Positions 53,474 to 62,113 of a stretch of 64,000 nucleotides of DNA are shown in pieces (within the stretch, counting starts at the first letter, position 1; each line of letters opens with the position of its first letter). This stretch comes from Faecalicatena orotica. GTDB lineage: Bacteria; Bacillota; Clostridia; Lachnospirales; Lachnospiraceae. The DNA is taken from contig NZ_QGDL01000004.1 of the NCBI RefSeq assembly GCF_003149245.1, forward strand, positions 124,001 to 188,000, in the 5' to 3' direction. The position numbers and the translations under genes were made by a program. Below the pieces are notes generated by a model that was not told where the DNA came from, ran no database searches, and was given only the letters and a program-made list of their open reading frames with translations.

Positions 53474-55243
53474 TCAATCTGTGATTTCTTGCATTATCTT
53501 GCCATCTTCCCCGACAAGGATAGTCAAACGGGCCCGGACATGGTTTTCATCCAGTTTTTCCATGCTCAGTCCGCACGGCTCCCCGTACAGAATCTTAAGC
53601 CTCTGGTTCACGTTTGCAATCCCCAGGCTGCCTGAAGCCTCTTTACTTGTATCATAATCCACATCCAGAAGCCTCTCGATCTTTGCCTCGTCTTCCTTCG
53701 TCAGATGTGCCTCGTTCACAATTTCCAGATATAAGAACCTGCCCTCCTTGCGGCCGGATAAGACGACCGTCCCCTGACCGTTTTTTACGACGCCATGTTC
53801 AATTGCGTTCTCGATCACAGGCTGCAGGATCAGCCTCGGAACCTTGTACTGCATGATTTCATCGGGAAGCTCTTTCTTAATCGTAAGACGTTTTCCGAGC
53901 CTCTCGGCAATAATATAGAGATAAGCATTCACATAGATCATTTCTTCGGACAAAAGTACTTCCGGCTGCTTTTTCCTGTCTATTCCTGCATCCATCAGCG
54001 TCGCCAGGGCCTCAATCATCTGCGACACCTTCTGATTTCCGGACAGGCGCGCCTCCCAGTTGATAATCTCCAGTGTGTTATTCATAAAATGTGGGTTGAT
54101 GTGGGACTGCAGGGCCATAATCCGTGCATCCCTCAGTGCCAGTTCTTCCTCATAGATATGGTCAAACTGGTATTTCAGCTTTTCTGACATCTTATTAAAA
54201 GAATCCGCAAGATAATGGAACTCCTTGCTCTCAGGTTCAAAATCCAGCTGATAGCCGAGATTTCCTTTTTCAATCTCCACGGCACCGTCCATCATCTTTT
54301 CAACCGGCTTTGTCACATGCCTGTAGAACACCCACAGAAGGATGGAAAGCAATGGGATCAGGCAGAGTACCATCCCGATCAGTATGGTTTTATATCCGTA
54401 AAACAGCGTGAAGGAGGAGCTGTCATCGAACCGGACAAGCGAAGTAATCCTGTGATCCCCTGCCAGCATGTCATGATAGATGCAGAGAATACCGTTGTCC
54501 CACGTATATCCGGAGACTCCCCCCATCTCCTCCTTTCCCGTTTCCTTCGCAGTAACCTCATCCCCAATTAGGCGGAGGTTACAGTCATCCACATGAAGTG
54601 TCACAGATGTCCCGGACGGGAAAACAGAATAGTTTTCAAAGCATTCATTTTTATTGATAAGCAGCACAAGTGTACCTGCATTTACATAGGATGGGCTGTA
54701 AAGATTACGCACCAGATACAGCCTGTTTCCGCTGCTGTAAAACTGCACCTTTGTATCAAGGTTCCCGGCCAGCGCCTCGACCGCCTCGTGGTCCTCGTCC
54801 CAGTATCTCTGTACCAGCTGGTAGGTCCCGCCCTCGCCGGTATTGTAAGCACTGCTGTTCAGTCTGGCCGGATCATCCCTGTACCACAGAATGGAGGCCT
54901 TAATGAGGCTGTCCCGCCCGTACCTGTCCCCCAGATAATACATACTGGATGCGAGCAGGTCGTGCTCCGGAATAGCCCCCTTCTTATACCTTACATAAAG
55001 GTCAGTAAGCGTCCCGTCATAAGATGCCTGACGGGACGCTTCTATTACCTTATTCAGACGCTCGGCGCTCACCTGGTCGTTGAACTTGAGCTGTTCGATC
55101 TGTTTCGAAATCTTGCTCTCAAACTGATTGCTTGAGATGTAATACACGTTTACCCCCGTGATCAGGATTAGGGGCAGAAGCCAGCATAAGACCATCAGCG
55201 CAATGATCCTTGACTTAATAGAAATCTTTCTTTTCGTCTTCAT
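53474..55243 (-). CDS. YesM-type sensor histidine kinase
   Basis: A 589-residue membrane kinase. It has one membrane helix at 13-35, an extracellular sensor domain (about 36-284), a second helix at 285-307, a HAMP domain (about 308-360), the His_kinase domain with phospho-acceptor His385 in HINPHFMNNTLEIINW, and an ATP-binding domain with VIENAIEHGV and GSLGIANVNQRL. It pairs with the YesN-type regulator at 49409. The start follows AAGGAAACAT. It is placed between the phosphohexomutase and binding-protein genes, so the sensor is made with the system it controls. Confidence 0.92.
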   Translation of the reverse strand: MKTKRKISIKSRIIALMVLCWLLPLILITGVNVYYISSNQFESKISKQIEQLKFNDQVSAERLNKVIEASRQASYDGTLTDLYVRYKKGAIPEHDLLASSMYYLGDRYGRDSLIKASILWYRDDPARLNSSAYNTGEGGTYQLVQRYWDEDHEAVEALAGNLDTKVQFYSSGNRLYLVRNLYSPSYVNAGTLVLLINKNECFENYSVFPSGTSVTLHVDDCNLRLIGDEVTAKETGKEEMGGVSGYTWDNGILCIYHDMLAGDHRITSLVRFDDSSSFTLFYGYKTILIGMVLCLIPLLSILLWVFYRHVTKPVEKMMDGAVEIEKGNLGYQLDFEPESKEFHYLADSFNKMSEKLKYQFDHIYEEELALRDARIMALQSHINPHFMNNTLEIINWEARLSGNQKVSQMIEALATLMDAGIDRKKQPEVLLSEEMIYVNAYLYIIAERLGKRLTIKKELPDEIMQYKVPRLILQPVIENAIEHGVVKNGQGTVVLSGRKEGRFLYLEIVNEAHLTKEDEAKIERLLDVDYDTSKEASGSLGIANVNQRLKILYGEPCGLSMEKLDENHVRARLTILVGEDGKIMQEITD

Positions 55244-55269
55244 ATGTTTCCTTTTCCCGGAAGCAGCGA

Positions 55270-56694
55270 TCAGAGATCCAGAAATGTTTCAAACTTTTCA
55301 CATAATGCTTTCGCCTGCGTTTCATCCGGCATCTCGCAGAAGATACGCAGAAGCGGCTCCGTTCCTGAGAATCTGGCGATAATCCAGCCGCCGTTCTCAA
55401 AATATACTTTGCACCCGTCCAGATAGGACACATCACGCATCGGCACATCGATCTTAGGCAAAAGCTTTTCTTCCATGAGCATATGGAAAATCTCTTCTTT
55501 GCGCTCCTGCGTCATCTTATAATCCCGTTCTTCCATGTGAATTGTGCCATATTCCTTCTGGATGTCTTCCATAATCTGTGACATCTTTTTTCCTGTCACG
55601 GCGAGCATCTCGACGAGGAGCATTGCCGCATACACCCCGTCCTTGCCGTTGATGTGCCCGCGTACGGTCAGCCCCCCGGAAGATTCCCCTCCGAGGATTG
55701 CTCCTGTTTCCTGCATTTTAGCGGAAATGTGCTTGAATCCTACCGGGACTTCATAGCAGGTTTCGCCGAACCCTTCCGCCACTTTATCCAGCATATGTGT
55801 GGTTGCTACATTTCTTACAACCGGTCCCTTCCAACCTTTATATTTTACAAGATAGTAATATAATAACACCAAAATGTCATTGGCGTGCAGAAATCTTCCT
55901 TTGTCGTCAATTACACCGATCCGGTCCGCATCCCCGTCTGTTGCCAGTCCGATGTCACAGCCGTAATCAATCACATACGTCTTGAGAGCCCGCAGTGTCC
56001 CGTCCGTTGGCGCCGGGAGCCGACCTCCGAACAGGGTGTCATGGCGTTCATTGATGAGGTTTACATCACACCTCGCCGTCAGCAGGATCGTTTTCAACGA
56101 CGTCTGGCTGACCCCGTACATCGGGTCGAGGGCAATGTTAAGACCCGCGTCCCTGATCTTCTGCATATCAATATTGTCGATAATATTATCCAGATATTCA
56201 TTCAGGGGGTTGAACTCTTCGACAAGCCCTTCTTTTAAGGCATTCTCATAGGGCATTGACGGCAGCGGTTTTCCCCGGAACTCATCCTCTATTTCTTTAA
56301 TGTAACATTCAATGTCCTGTGTCTGGATCTCATTTGCATCCCTTCCGCCCTCTGTAAACACCTTGATCCCGTTATAGATGGCCGGGTTATGGCTGGCCGT
56401 CACCATCATGCCGTATGGCATGTTGTGTTTCATCACGTAGAACATGACAAGCGGGGTCGGAACGGAACGGTCGATGAACCAGACCTTGATCCCCTCCTCT
56501 GCGAAGATCTCACATGACCAGTAAATCGTTTCTTTCGAAAGGAAACGCCTGTCATATCCCATGACAATCCCTTTTTCCTCCACGCCTTCTGCCTTCATCT
56601 TCCTCGCCATCGCCTTTGCAAGTATCTGTATGTTCGCCTTTGTAAATTCATCTCCAATAATTGCTCTCCAGCCGCCTGTACCGAATGCCATCAT
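55270..56694 (-). CDS. Phosphohexomutase (phosphoglucomutase/phosphomannomutase family)
   Basis: A 474-residue alpha-D-phosphohexomutase that moves phosphate between C1 and C6. The phosphoserine Ser101 is in TASHNP, the magnesium loop is DGDAD (253-257), and the sugar-specificity loop is GGESSGG. The phosphate-binding end is RFSGTEPLLRIF. The ATG overlaps the GH94 stop codon (ATGA), so the two are translationally coupled. With a diacetylchitobiose phosphorylase the expected job is GlcNAc 1-phosphate to GlcNAc 6-phosphate, but glucose phosphates are also possible. Confidence 0.9.
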   Translation of the reverse strand: MMAFGTGGWRAIIGDEFTKANIQILAKAMARKMKAEGVEEKGIVMGYDRRFLSKETIYWSCEIFAEEGIKVWFIDRSVPTPLVMFYVMKHNMPYGMMVTASHNPAIYNGIKVFTEGGRDANEIQTQDIECYIKEIEDEFRGKPLPSMPYENALKEGLVEEFNPLNEYLDNIIDNIDMQKIRDAGLNIALDPMYGVSQTSLKTILLTARCDVNLINERHDTLFGGRLPAPTDGTLRALKTYVIDYGCDIGLATDGDADRIGVIDDKGRFLHANDILVLLYYYLVKYKGWKGPVVRNVATTHMLDKVAEGFGETCYEVPVGFKHISAKMQETGAILGGESSGGLTVRGHINGKDGVYAAMLLVEMLAVTGKKMSQIMEDIQKEYGTIHMEERDYKMTQERKEEIFHMLMEEKLLPKIDVPMRDVSYLDGCKVYFENGGWIIARFSGTEPLLRIFCEMPDETQAKALCEKFETFLDL

Positions 56695-59171
56695 AACTGT
56701 GCCTTCCTTTCTCCCATGATGATTCTGACTGTATGTTCTTTCTGATCTGTTAAAAGCGGGATCTGTGCCACAGACCTCTTTGCTGACTGTCCTGATGTAT
56801 CTCCTTCTTTGACAAGCCCTGCACTGGAAAATGCCGGTGCGTAAGTTTCCCCGTCCAGATACAATTCCTTCACTCCTGACATGACGTGGTCCGGGTTCTC
56901 AACGATAATCTGATACCGGATGCCCCTCCAGACGCGGCTTACTTCAAAGCCGTCCCATTGTGCCGGGATACACGGATCAATCTCCAGATAATCAAACTGC
57001 GGACGGATTCCCAGCATATACCTTGTCGCGGAAAAATACGCCCAGCCGCCGCTTCCTGTCATAAACGGATGCCTCGCCCGTCCATATGCGCTGTGGTCCT
57101 TCCCCATGATAAACTGGCAGTAGGAGTAAGGCTCTGCCTGCCGGATCTCAATCTTGTCGTTCTGGTAATACGGGCAGAGGGCATTGTAATACTCCATTGC
57201 CCGGTCCCCCCTTCCCAGACGGCATTCTGCCGCCCATGCCCACGGATTCGGATGGCTGAAGACAGAACCGTTTTCCTTGACTCCGGGATATACCCTTGTC
57301 ACAAAACCGATATCATCATCCGGCACGGTAAAGGACGGTGCGTTCAGCATGATTCCGTAAGGTGTGGACAGGTATTTCTGCACGCTGTCCATCGCCTGGA
57401 TTCCCTTCTCATAGCTCGCCGCCCCGGACAGGACCGCCCATGCATTGGACTCCAGATGAATCTTCCCTTCCTTGTCCTGCGTCGTGCCGATGCGCCTTCC
57501 GTTCTTCGTAATACCGCGGATGAACCACTCCTGATCCCACAGTTCCCGGCCACATACTTCACGAACCGTCTGCTGCATTGCCTCATATTTCTTTACATTA
57601 TCTGCATCCTGACGGAACCTTGCCAGCTCCAGAAAGTTCTCAATTGCCCAGTAATGAAGGAAGGATACGAGTGCACTCTCTCCCCCTCCCAGATTCAGGC
57701 AGTCATTCCAGTCCGCACGTAAGCCTTTGCATACGCCGTCCTCTCCTACCTGGTCGAAAGAGAAATCCAGAATCTTCATCATATGCTCATAGACGGTACC
57801 ACTTCCGCCGTCCGCATAAGTCAGCACTTCATCGATAAACCCATATTCCCCTGTCTCCTTCACATACTCTGTGATTGCCGCGATCACCCAGAGTGCATCG
57901 TCGGAACAAGTATCCTCCAGCCCGTGGATCATGTCCTCACGCTTCGGCTGGGGAACTACAGTCGGTGACTTAAAGGGCTTTTCCTCCGCCTCGGGGTCAA
58001 ACCAGCGCGGTTCAAACAGGTGCAGTCCATACCCTTTTGATACGAGCCCCCTTAAGAGTTCCACAAGGCGCTGGCGGCATTTTTCCGGATTGGAATGGGG
58101 TACTGTCATGGCATCCTGCGCCGTATCCCGGTAGCCGAGGCCGGTCCTTCCTCCTACCTCAATAAAGGAAGCGAACCGGGAAAACATGACATTGATCTCT
58201 GCCTGATACAGCGTCCATGTGTTGATCAGCGTATTCATCCCCTCATTCGGCGTCTGAATCTGAAGTTTTCCACACTTCTCTTCCCAAAATGCTTTTAAAT
58301 CCACATAAACCTGGTCGACATTGTGGAAAACCTGATACTTTTCCCTCATTTTCCTTCCTGCTTCCCGGCTGCCCTCCCCAAGCATAAATACTGCCCGGAC
58401 CTCTTCTCCCGGTTTCAATATTATCTTCTTATGAAGTGCCCCGCAGTGGTTATTTCCCTTTTCATAAGAGCCACTTAATGTCCCGCGTTCAACCCCCAAA
58501 GGATTGCCCTCGGAGCGGTAAGCACCGATAAACTCATCCCGCAGACAGTCAAAGCCGTCCGGTTCAAAATCGGCCGTAAAATACTGGTACCCGAATTCAT
58601 CGTAATACAGGTCATGCTCGATAATCCCATCTTCATATGAAGAACCCGCAGAATAAAGACTCATCTGGAAATTCTGGTTGTCAAATTCAATGTGGTGGAA
58701 GGAAAATTCACAGTAAGAAAACAGGCTTAAAGACCGCTCTTTTGTACCTGTATTCTTCACCTTCACATCCCACAGCTCTACCGTATCTTCGATCGGGATG
58801 GACAGAGTCTGGCTCGCTTTAATCCCGTTATATTCACACTCATATCTTGTATAGGATAACCCGTGTACACAACTATACTTTGCAGTATCCAGACTCTTGC
58901 CGACCGGCTGCCAGGAAATACTCCAGTAATCCCCGCTCTCATCGTCCCTCAGATACACGTAATGCCCCGGACGGTCCATCGGCACACTGTTCCCACGGAA
59001 ACGCGTGATCCGGTGGTATTCCGGGGACTTATAAAACAGATAACCTCCCGCAGTATGATTGACTACCGCACACATATCCCGCACACCCAGATAATTCGTC
59101 CAGGATGCCGGCAGATCGACCCTGTCGATCACATATTCCCTTTTTTCACTGTCAAAATGACCATATTCCAT
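56691..59171 (-). CDS. GH94 phosphorylase, N,N'-diacetylchitobiose phosphorylase type
   Basis: An 826-residue cytoplasmic GH94 enzyme that splits a beta-1,4 disaccharide with phosphate. The residues YKSPEYHRITRFR, MDRPGHYVYLRDDESGDYW and SFIEVGGRTGLGYRDTAQDA follow the Vibrio chitobiose phosphorylase pattern more than the cellobiose enzymes. The general acid is Asp490 in GLRADWNDCLNLGGGE. The product would be GlcNAc 1-phosphate plus GlcNAc. It is the first gene of the operon, start ATG 59171 after GGGAGGAG. Cellobiose as substrate cannot be fully excluded. Confidence 0.9.
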   Translation of the reverse strand: MEYGHFDSEKREYVIDRVDLPASWTNYLGVRDMCAVVNHTAGGYLFYKSPEYHRITRFRGNSVPMDRPGHYVYLRDDESGDYWSISWQPVGKSLDTAKYSCVHGLSYTRYECEYNGIKASQTLSIPIEDTVELWDVKVKNTGTKERSLSLFSYCEFSFHHIEFDNQNFQMSLYSAGSSYEDGIIEHDLYYDEFGYQYFTADFEPDGFDCLRDEFIGAYRSEGNPLGVERGTLSGSYEKGNNHCGALHKKIILKPGEEVRAVFMLGEGSREAGRKMREKYQVFHNVDQVYVDLKAFWEEKCGKLQIQTPNEGMNTLINTWTLYQAEINVMFSRFASFIEVGGRTGLGYRDTAQDAMTVPHSNPEKCRQRLVELLRGLVSKGYGLHLFEPRWFDPEAEEKPFKSPTVVPQPKREDMIHGLEDTCSDDALWVIAAITEYVKETGEYGFIDEVLTYADGGSGTVYEHMMKILDFSFDQVGEDGVCKGLRADWNDCLNLGGGESALVSFLHYWAIENFLELARFRQDADNVKKYEAMQQTVREVCGRELWDQEWFIRGITKNGRRIGTTQDKEGKIHLESNAWAVLSGAASYEKGIQAMDSVQKYLSTPYGIMLNAPSFTVPDDDIGFVTRVYPGVKENGSVFSHPNPWAWAAECRLGRGDRAMEYYNALCPYYQNDKIEIRQAEPYSYCQFIMGKDHSAYGRARHPFMTGSGGWAYFSATRYMLGIRPQFDYLEIDPCIPAQWDGFEVSRVWRGIRYQIIVENPDHVMSGVKELYLDGETYAPAFSSAGLVKEGDTSGQSAKRSVAQIPLLTDQKEHTVRIIMGERKAQL

Positions 59172-59207
59172 AATAGAAACTCCTCCCGCCTGATATCATC
59201 TGATTTG

Positions 59208-59236
59208 ATTATAAGCTTACAGTCCAAAAGAACCAA
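59208..59236 (-). promoter_or_regulatory. Promoter of the chitobiose-type operon
   Basis: Minus strand TTGGTT (59231-59236), 17 bases, TATAAT (59208-59213), about 35 bases before the GH94 start codon. Confidence 0.65.
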
Positions 59237-59321
59237 CTGCGGGAAATGCGATTATTTGCATAAAATTGTGTAATAGTAACCATTATATATCATATACTAA
59301 TACAGAGTTAAATTAAGCGTA

Positions 59322-59350
59322 TTGACTTCTTATGTTAATTCTGCTATATT
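59322..59350 (+). promoter_or_regulatory. Promoter of the short RNA upstream of the Abi gene
   Basis: TTGACT (59322-59327), 17 bases, TATATT (59345-59350). Transcription should begin near 59357. Confidence 0.75.
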
Positions 59351-59356
59351 GAACTC

Positions 59357-59430
59357 AGTGATCGTGTTACGGAAACTTGCGAAGCCCGTAACCGGGGGAG
59401 AACCTGCGGGTCTCTCCCTCTTTTGTTTTT
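59357..59430 (+). ncRNA. Short structured RNA upstream of the Abi gene (abiF-RNA-like)
   Basis: About 74 bases from the predicted start to a T-rich end. Hairpin 1 pairs GTTACGG (59366-59372) with CCGTAAC (59386-59392). Hairpin 2 pairs GGGAGA (59396-59401) with TCTCCC (59413-59418) and is followed by CTTTTGTTTTT, forming a terminator just before the Abi ribosome binding site AAGGAG. Structured RNAs in this position are known upstream of abiF-type genes; whether this one belongs to that class needs a covariance search. It may act as the antitoxin or control RNA of the Abi protein. Confidence 0.65.
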
Positions 59431-59441
59431 AAGGAGAAAAA

Positions 59442-60386
59442 ATGTTGTCACAAAAGAAATTTTCTACTTTTTCAGAACAAGTCGAATGGCTCCAAAATGA
59501 AAAACACCTTACTATTTCAAATAAACAGTATGCAGAAGATGTATTGAAACATATTGGCTATTTTCCGTTAATGGGCGGCTACAAGCACTTGTTCAGGATT
59601 CCATTAACAAAAAAATATAAAGACGGAACTTCCTTTGAAGAAATTGTTTCTCTCTATAACTTTGATAAAGAGCTTCGTGAATTATTTTTCAAATATCTAC
59701 TCCAGATTGAACGCCATCTGCGTTCGTTAATGTCCTATTATTTTTCTGAACAGTATGGCGAGGAGCAATCTGCTTACTTGGACATTCATAATTTTAATAA
59801 CAGCCGTAAAAATCATAATACTGTTGTCCGTTTAGTTTCAACCTTGCAAAGAGCTGCAACAACAAACGATTATGCATATATAAACTATTACCGAACTACT
59901 TACGGCAATATTCCAATGTGGGTACTGATCAACGTCCTGACTTTTGGAAACCTTTCAAAAATGTACAAAGTCTTTCCACAATCCTTACAGTCAAAAGTAT
60001 GCAAAAATTTTGGTATTATCAACAGAAAGCAAATGGAACAGTTCTTGTCCGTCCTAACAAAGTTTAGAAATGTATGCGCTCATGGAGAACGCTTATTTAC
60101 TTACCGGACAATAGACAATATTTCTGATCTGCCATTACATAAAAAATTATCAGTACCAATGAACGGAATCCAATATCAATATGGAAAAAACGATTTATTT
60201 GCTGTGGTAATTGCTTTTCGCTATCTGATTCCAATCAGTGATTTTAGAATTTTCAAAAGAAATTTATCTGCTTTGATCGACCATGCTTCCAAAAATCTTG
60301 TCCATATAAACAATGATGAACTTCTTAACCGAATGGGCTTTCCTCCAAATTGGAAAGATATTACCCGTTATCGCTTAACACCATAA
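59442..60386 (+). CDS. Abi family (AbiD/AbiF-like) abortive-infection protein
   Basis: A 314-residue protein of the Abi_2 family linked to phage resistance. The N-terminal HLTISNKQYAEDVLKHIGYFPLMGGYKHLF and IERHLRSLMSYYFSEQYG are typical. An Rx4H HEPN-type RNase motif is present as Arg209-NVCA-His214 (FRNVCAHGERLF). The start has AAGGAG immediately after the small-RNA terminator. The gene is visibly more AT-rich than its neighbours and separates two sugar loci, both consistent with horizontal gain. RNA cleavage is inferred from the motif only. Confidence 0.88.
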   Translation: MLSQKKFSTFSEQVEWLQNEKHLTISNKQYAEDVLKHIGYFPLMGGYKHLFRIPLTKKYKDGTSFEEIVSLYNFDKELRELFFKYLLQIERHLRSLMSYYFSEQYGEEQSAYLDIHNFNNSRKNHNTVVRLVSTLQRAATTNDYAYINYYRTTYGNIPMWVLINVLTFGNLSKMYKVFPQSLQSKVCKNFGIINRKQMEQFLSVLTKFRNVCAHGERLFTYRTIDNISDLPLHKKLSVPMNGIQYQYGKNDLFAVVIAFRYLIPISDFRIFKRNLSALIDHASKNLVHINNDELLNRMGFPPNWKDITRYRLTP

Positions 60387-60392
60387 AAATAC

Positions 60393-60430
60393 GGAGATTT
60401 GGCACTATTTTATAGCGCCAAATCTCCTTT
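60393..60430 (+). terminator. Terminator of the Abi gene
   Basis: GGAGATTTGGC (60393-60403) pairs perfectly with 60417-60427, followed by TTTTCT. Confidence 0.88.
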
Positions 60431-60438
60431 TCTATTTG

Positions 60439-60468
60439 TTGAAACATGCTCATTTAAAGAGCTATAAT
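60439..60468 (+). promoter_or_regulatory. Promoter of the mannitol-type PTS genes
   Basis: TTGAAA (60439-60444), 18 bases, TATAAT (60463-60468). The leader to the first start codon is about 140 bases. Confidence 0.7.
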
Positions 60469-60511
60469 GAGTTCAGAACACAAGAGATTGATTGGCCAGT
60501 CATACCTCATT

Positions 60512-60573
60512 TTCAGCTTAGGCTGAACCCCGCCCGAAGGGGCAGTAATTGTGAGATACGTATTAGATATCTC
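60512..60573 (+). promoter_or_regulatory. Structured 5' leader of the mannitol-type PTS genes
   Basis: Three consecutive dyads: TTCAGC/GCTGAA (60512-60527, TTAG loop), CCCC/GGGG (60528-60542), GAGATA/TATCTC (60553-60573). The hairpins are short but closely packed. No known riboswitch class was recognised. Confidence 0.45.
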
Positions 60574-60614
60574 CGTAAAAACAAGGTTTTTGAGATGAAA
60601 GAGGTGTGAAATCA

Positions 60615-62036
60615 ATGAAAGAGAAAGTCCAGACTTTTGGCAGATTTTTAAGCGGCATGGTAATGCCGAATATCGGTGCCTTTATCGCATGGGGAATTAT
60701 TACCGCCCTGTTTATAGAAACAGGCTGGCGTCCGAATGAAAGGTTTGCACAATTAGTGACTCCCATGTCAACAATGCTTCTCCCGCTTTTGATTGCCTAT
60801 ACAGGCGGAAATGTGGTGGCGGGACAGCGCGGAGGCGTCATCGGGGCCATTGCTACAATGGGTGTCATCGTAGGTTCCGATGTTCCGATGTTTATCGGCG
60901 CAATGATCGTAGGACCGCTGTCCGCATGGATCATTAAGAAGTTCGATAAGTTCATGGAAAATAAGATTCCGGCCGGTTTTGAAATGCTGGTCAATAATTT
61001 TTCACTTGGTATCTTCGGCGCAGTTCTGGCCCTGCTGGCAATGGTAGGAATCACGCCGCTTGTAGGCGCCCTCAACAGTGTTATGCAGGCAGGAGTCGGT
61101 TTCTTCGTCGACCACGGCCTGCTGCCGCTCACGAGTGTGTTTATCGAGCCGGCAAAGGTGCTGTTCCTGAATAATGCAATCAACCACGGGATCCTGTCGC
61201 CGATGGGAATCCAGCAGGTAGAAGAAATCGGAAAATCCCTATTCTTCCTTCTGGAGGCAAACCCGGGACCAGGCCTTGGAATCCTGCTCGCATACTGTAT
61301 CGCAGGAAAAGGAAGTGCAAAAAGTTCTGCACCCGGCGCGGTCATTATCCACTTCTTTGGCGGTATCCATGAGATTTACTTCCCGTACATCCTCATGAAC
61401 CCGCTCCTGCTCCTCGCTGTAATGGCAGGCGGTGCAAGCGGAATCTTTATCTTTAACCTCATGGGTGTAGGACTGACAGCCCCCGCTTCACCGGGAAGTA
61501 TTTTTGCACTGCTCATGATGGCAGAACGGCACAGCTACGCAGGGCTCCTGCTCGGAATCGCAGTATCTGCCGCCGTGGCCCTTATCGTCGCACTGCCGCT
61601 TCTCAAGTTCATGGGGAAAGACACAAGCCTTGAAGAAGCACAGCAGAAAAAAGACAGCATGAAGAGACAGGCAAAAGGAATCGCTGAGCCGGCCGCTATC
61701 GAAGGCTCTCTCGGAAACGATATGGCAAAAGACGGCGCCACACAGGGAAAAGTACACAAGATTGCCTTTGCCTGTGATGCCGGAATGGGGTCCAGCGCAA
61801 TGGGTGCAACGGTTCTTAAGAAAAAGATAGCCGCCGCAGGACTTCAGGGAATCGAGGTTATTCATACCCCGGTATCTTCCATTCCTGCCGATGTCCAGAT
61901 TGTTGTAACACACAGGGAACTGGGCGAACGCGCGGCCCGGAGTAATCCGAACGCAGAACGGATTCTGATCACGAATTTCCTTGCGGCCCCGGAATACGAC
62001 GAACTGGTTCTTGAACTTAAAGGGCGAAATCAGTAA
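60615..62036 (+). CDS. PTS mannitol-type transporter subunit EIICB
   Basis: A 473-residue permease: EIIC with about six to eight membrane segments (1-340; VMPNIGAFIAWGIITALFI at the start and the sugar-site stretches LNNAINHGILSPMG and GGIHEIYFPY), a polar linker, and EIIB (about 378-473) with phosphorylated Cys387 in CDAGMGSSAMGA. EIIA is absent, so it must be supplied by a separate gene. Start ATG 60615 was preferred over GTG 60606 because of AGAGGTG upstream. It is the first of two tandem paralogues. Mannitol is the family substrate. Confidence 0.9.
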   Translation: MKEKVQTFGRFLSGMVMPNIGAFIAWGIITALFIETGWRPNERFAQLVTPMSTMLLPLLIAYTGGNVVAGQRGGVIGAIATMGVIVGSDVPMFIGAMIVGPLSAWIIKKFDKFMENKIPAGFEMLVNNFSLGIFGAVLALLAMVGITPLVGALNSVMQAGVGFFVDHGLLPLTSVFIEPAKVLFLNNAINHGILSPMGIQQVEEIGKSLFFLLEANPGPGLGILLAYCIAGKGSAKSSAPGAVIIHFFGGIHEIYFPYILMNPLLLLAVMAGGASGIFIFNLMGVGLTAPASPGSIFALLMMAERHSYAGLLLGIAVSAAVALIVALPLLKFMGKDTSLEEAQQKKDSMKRQAKGIAEPAAIEGSLGNDMAKDGATQGKVHKIAFACDAGMGSSAMGATVLKKKIAAAGLQGIEVIHTPVSSIPADVQIVVTHRELGERAARSNPNAERILITNFLAAPEYDELVLELKGRNQ

Positions 62037-62113
62037 TATGCATACTCTTTCATGAGCTCCCGATTCATGCTACAATAAAGATAATAATCCCAGAATCAAA
62101 AGGTGGATACAGG

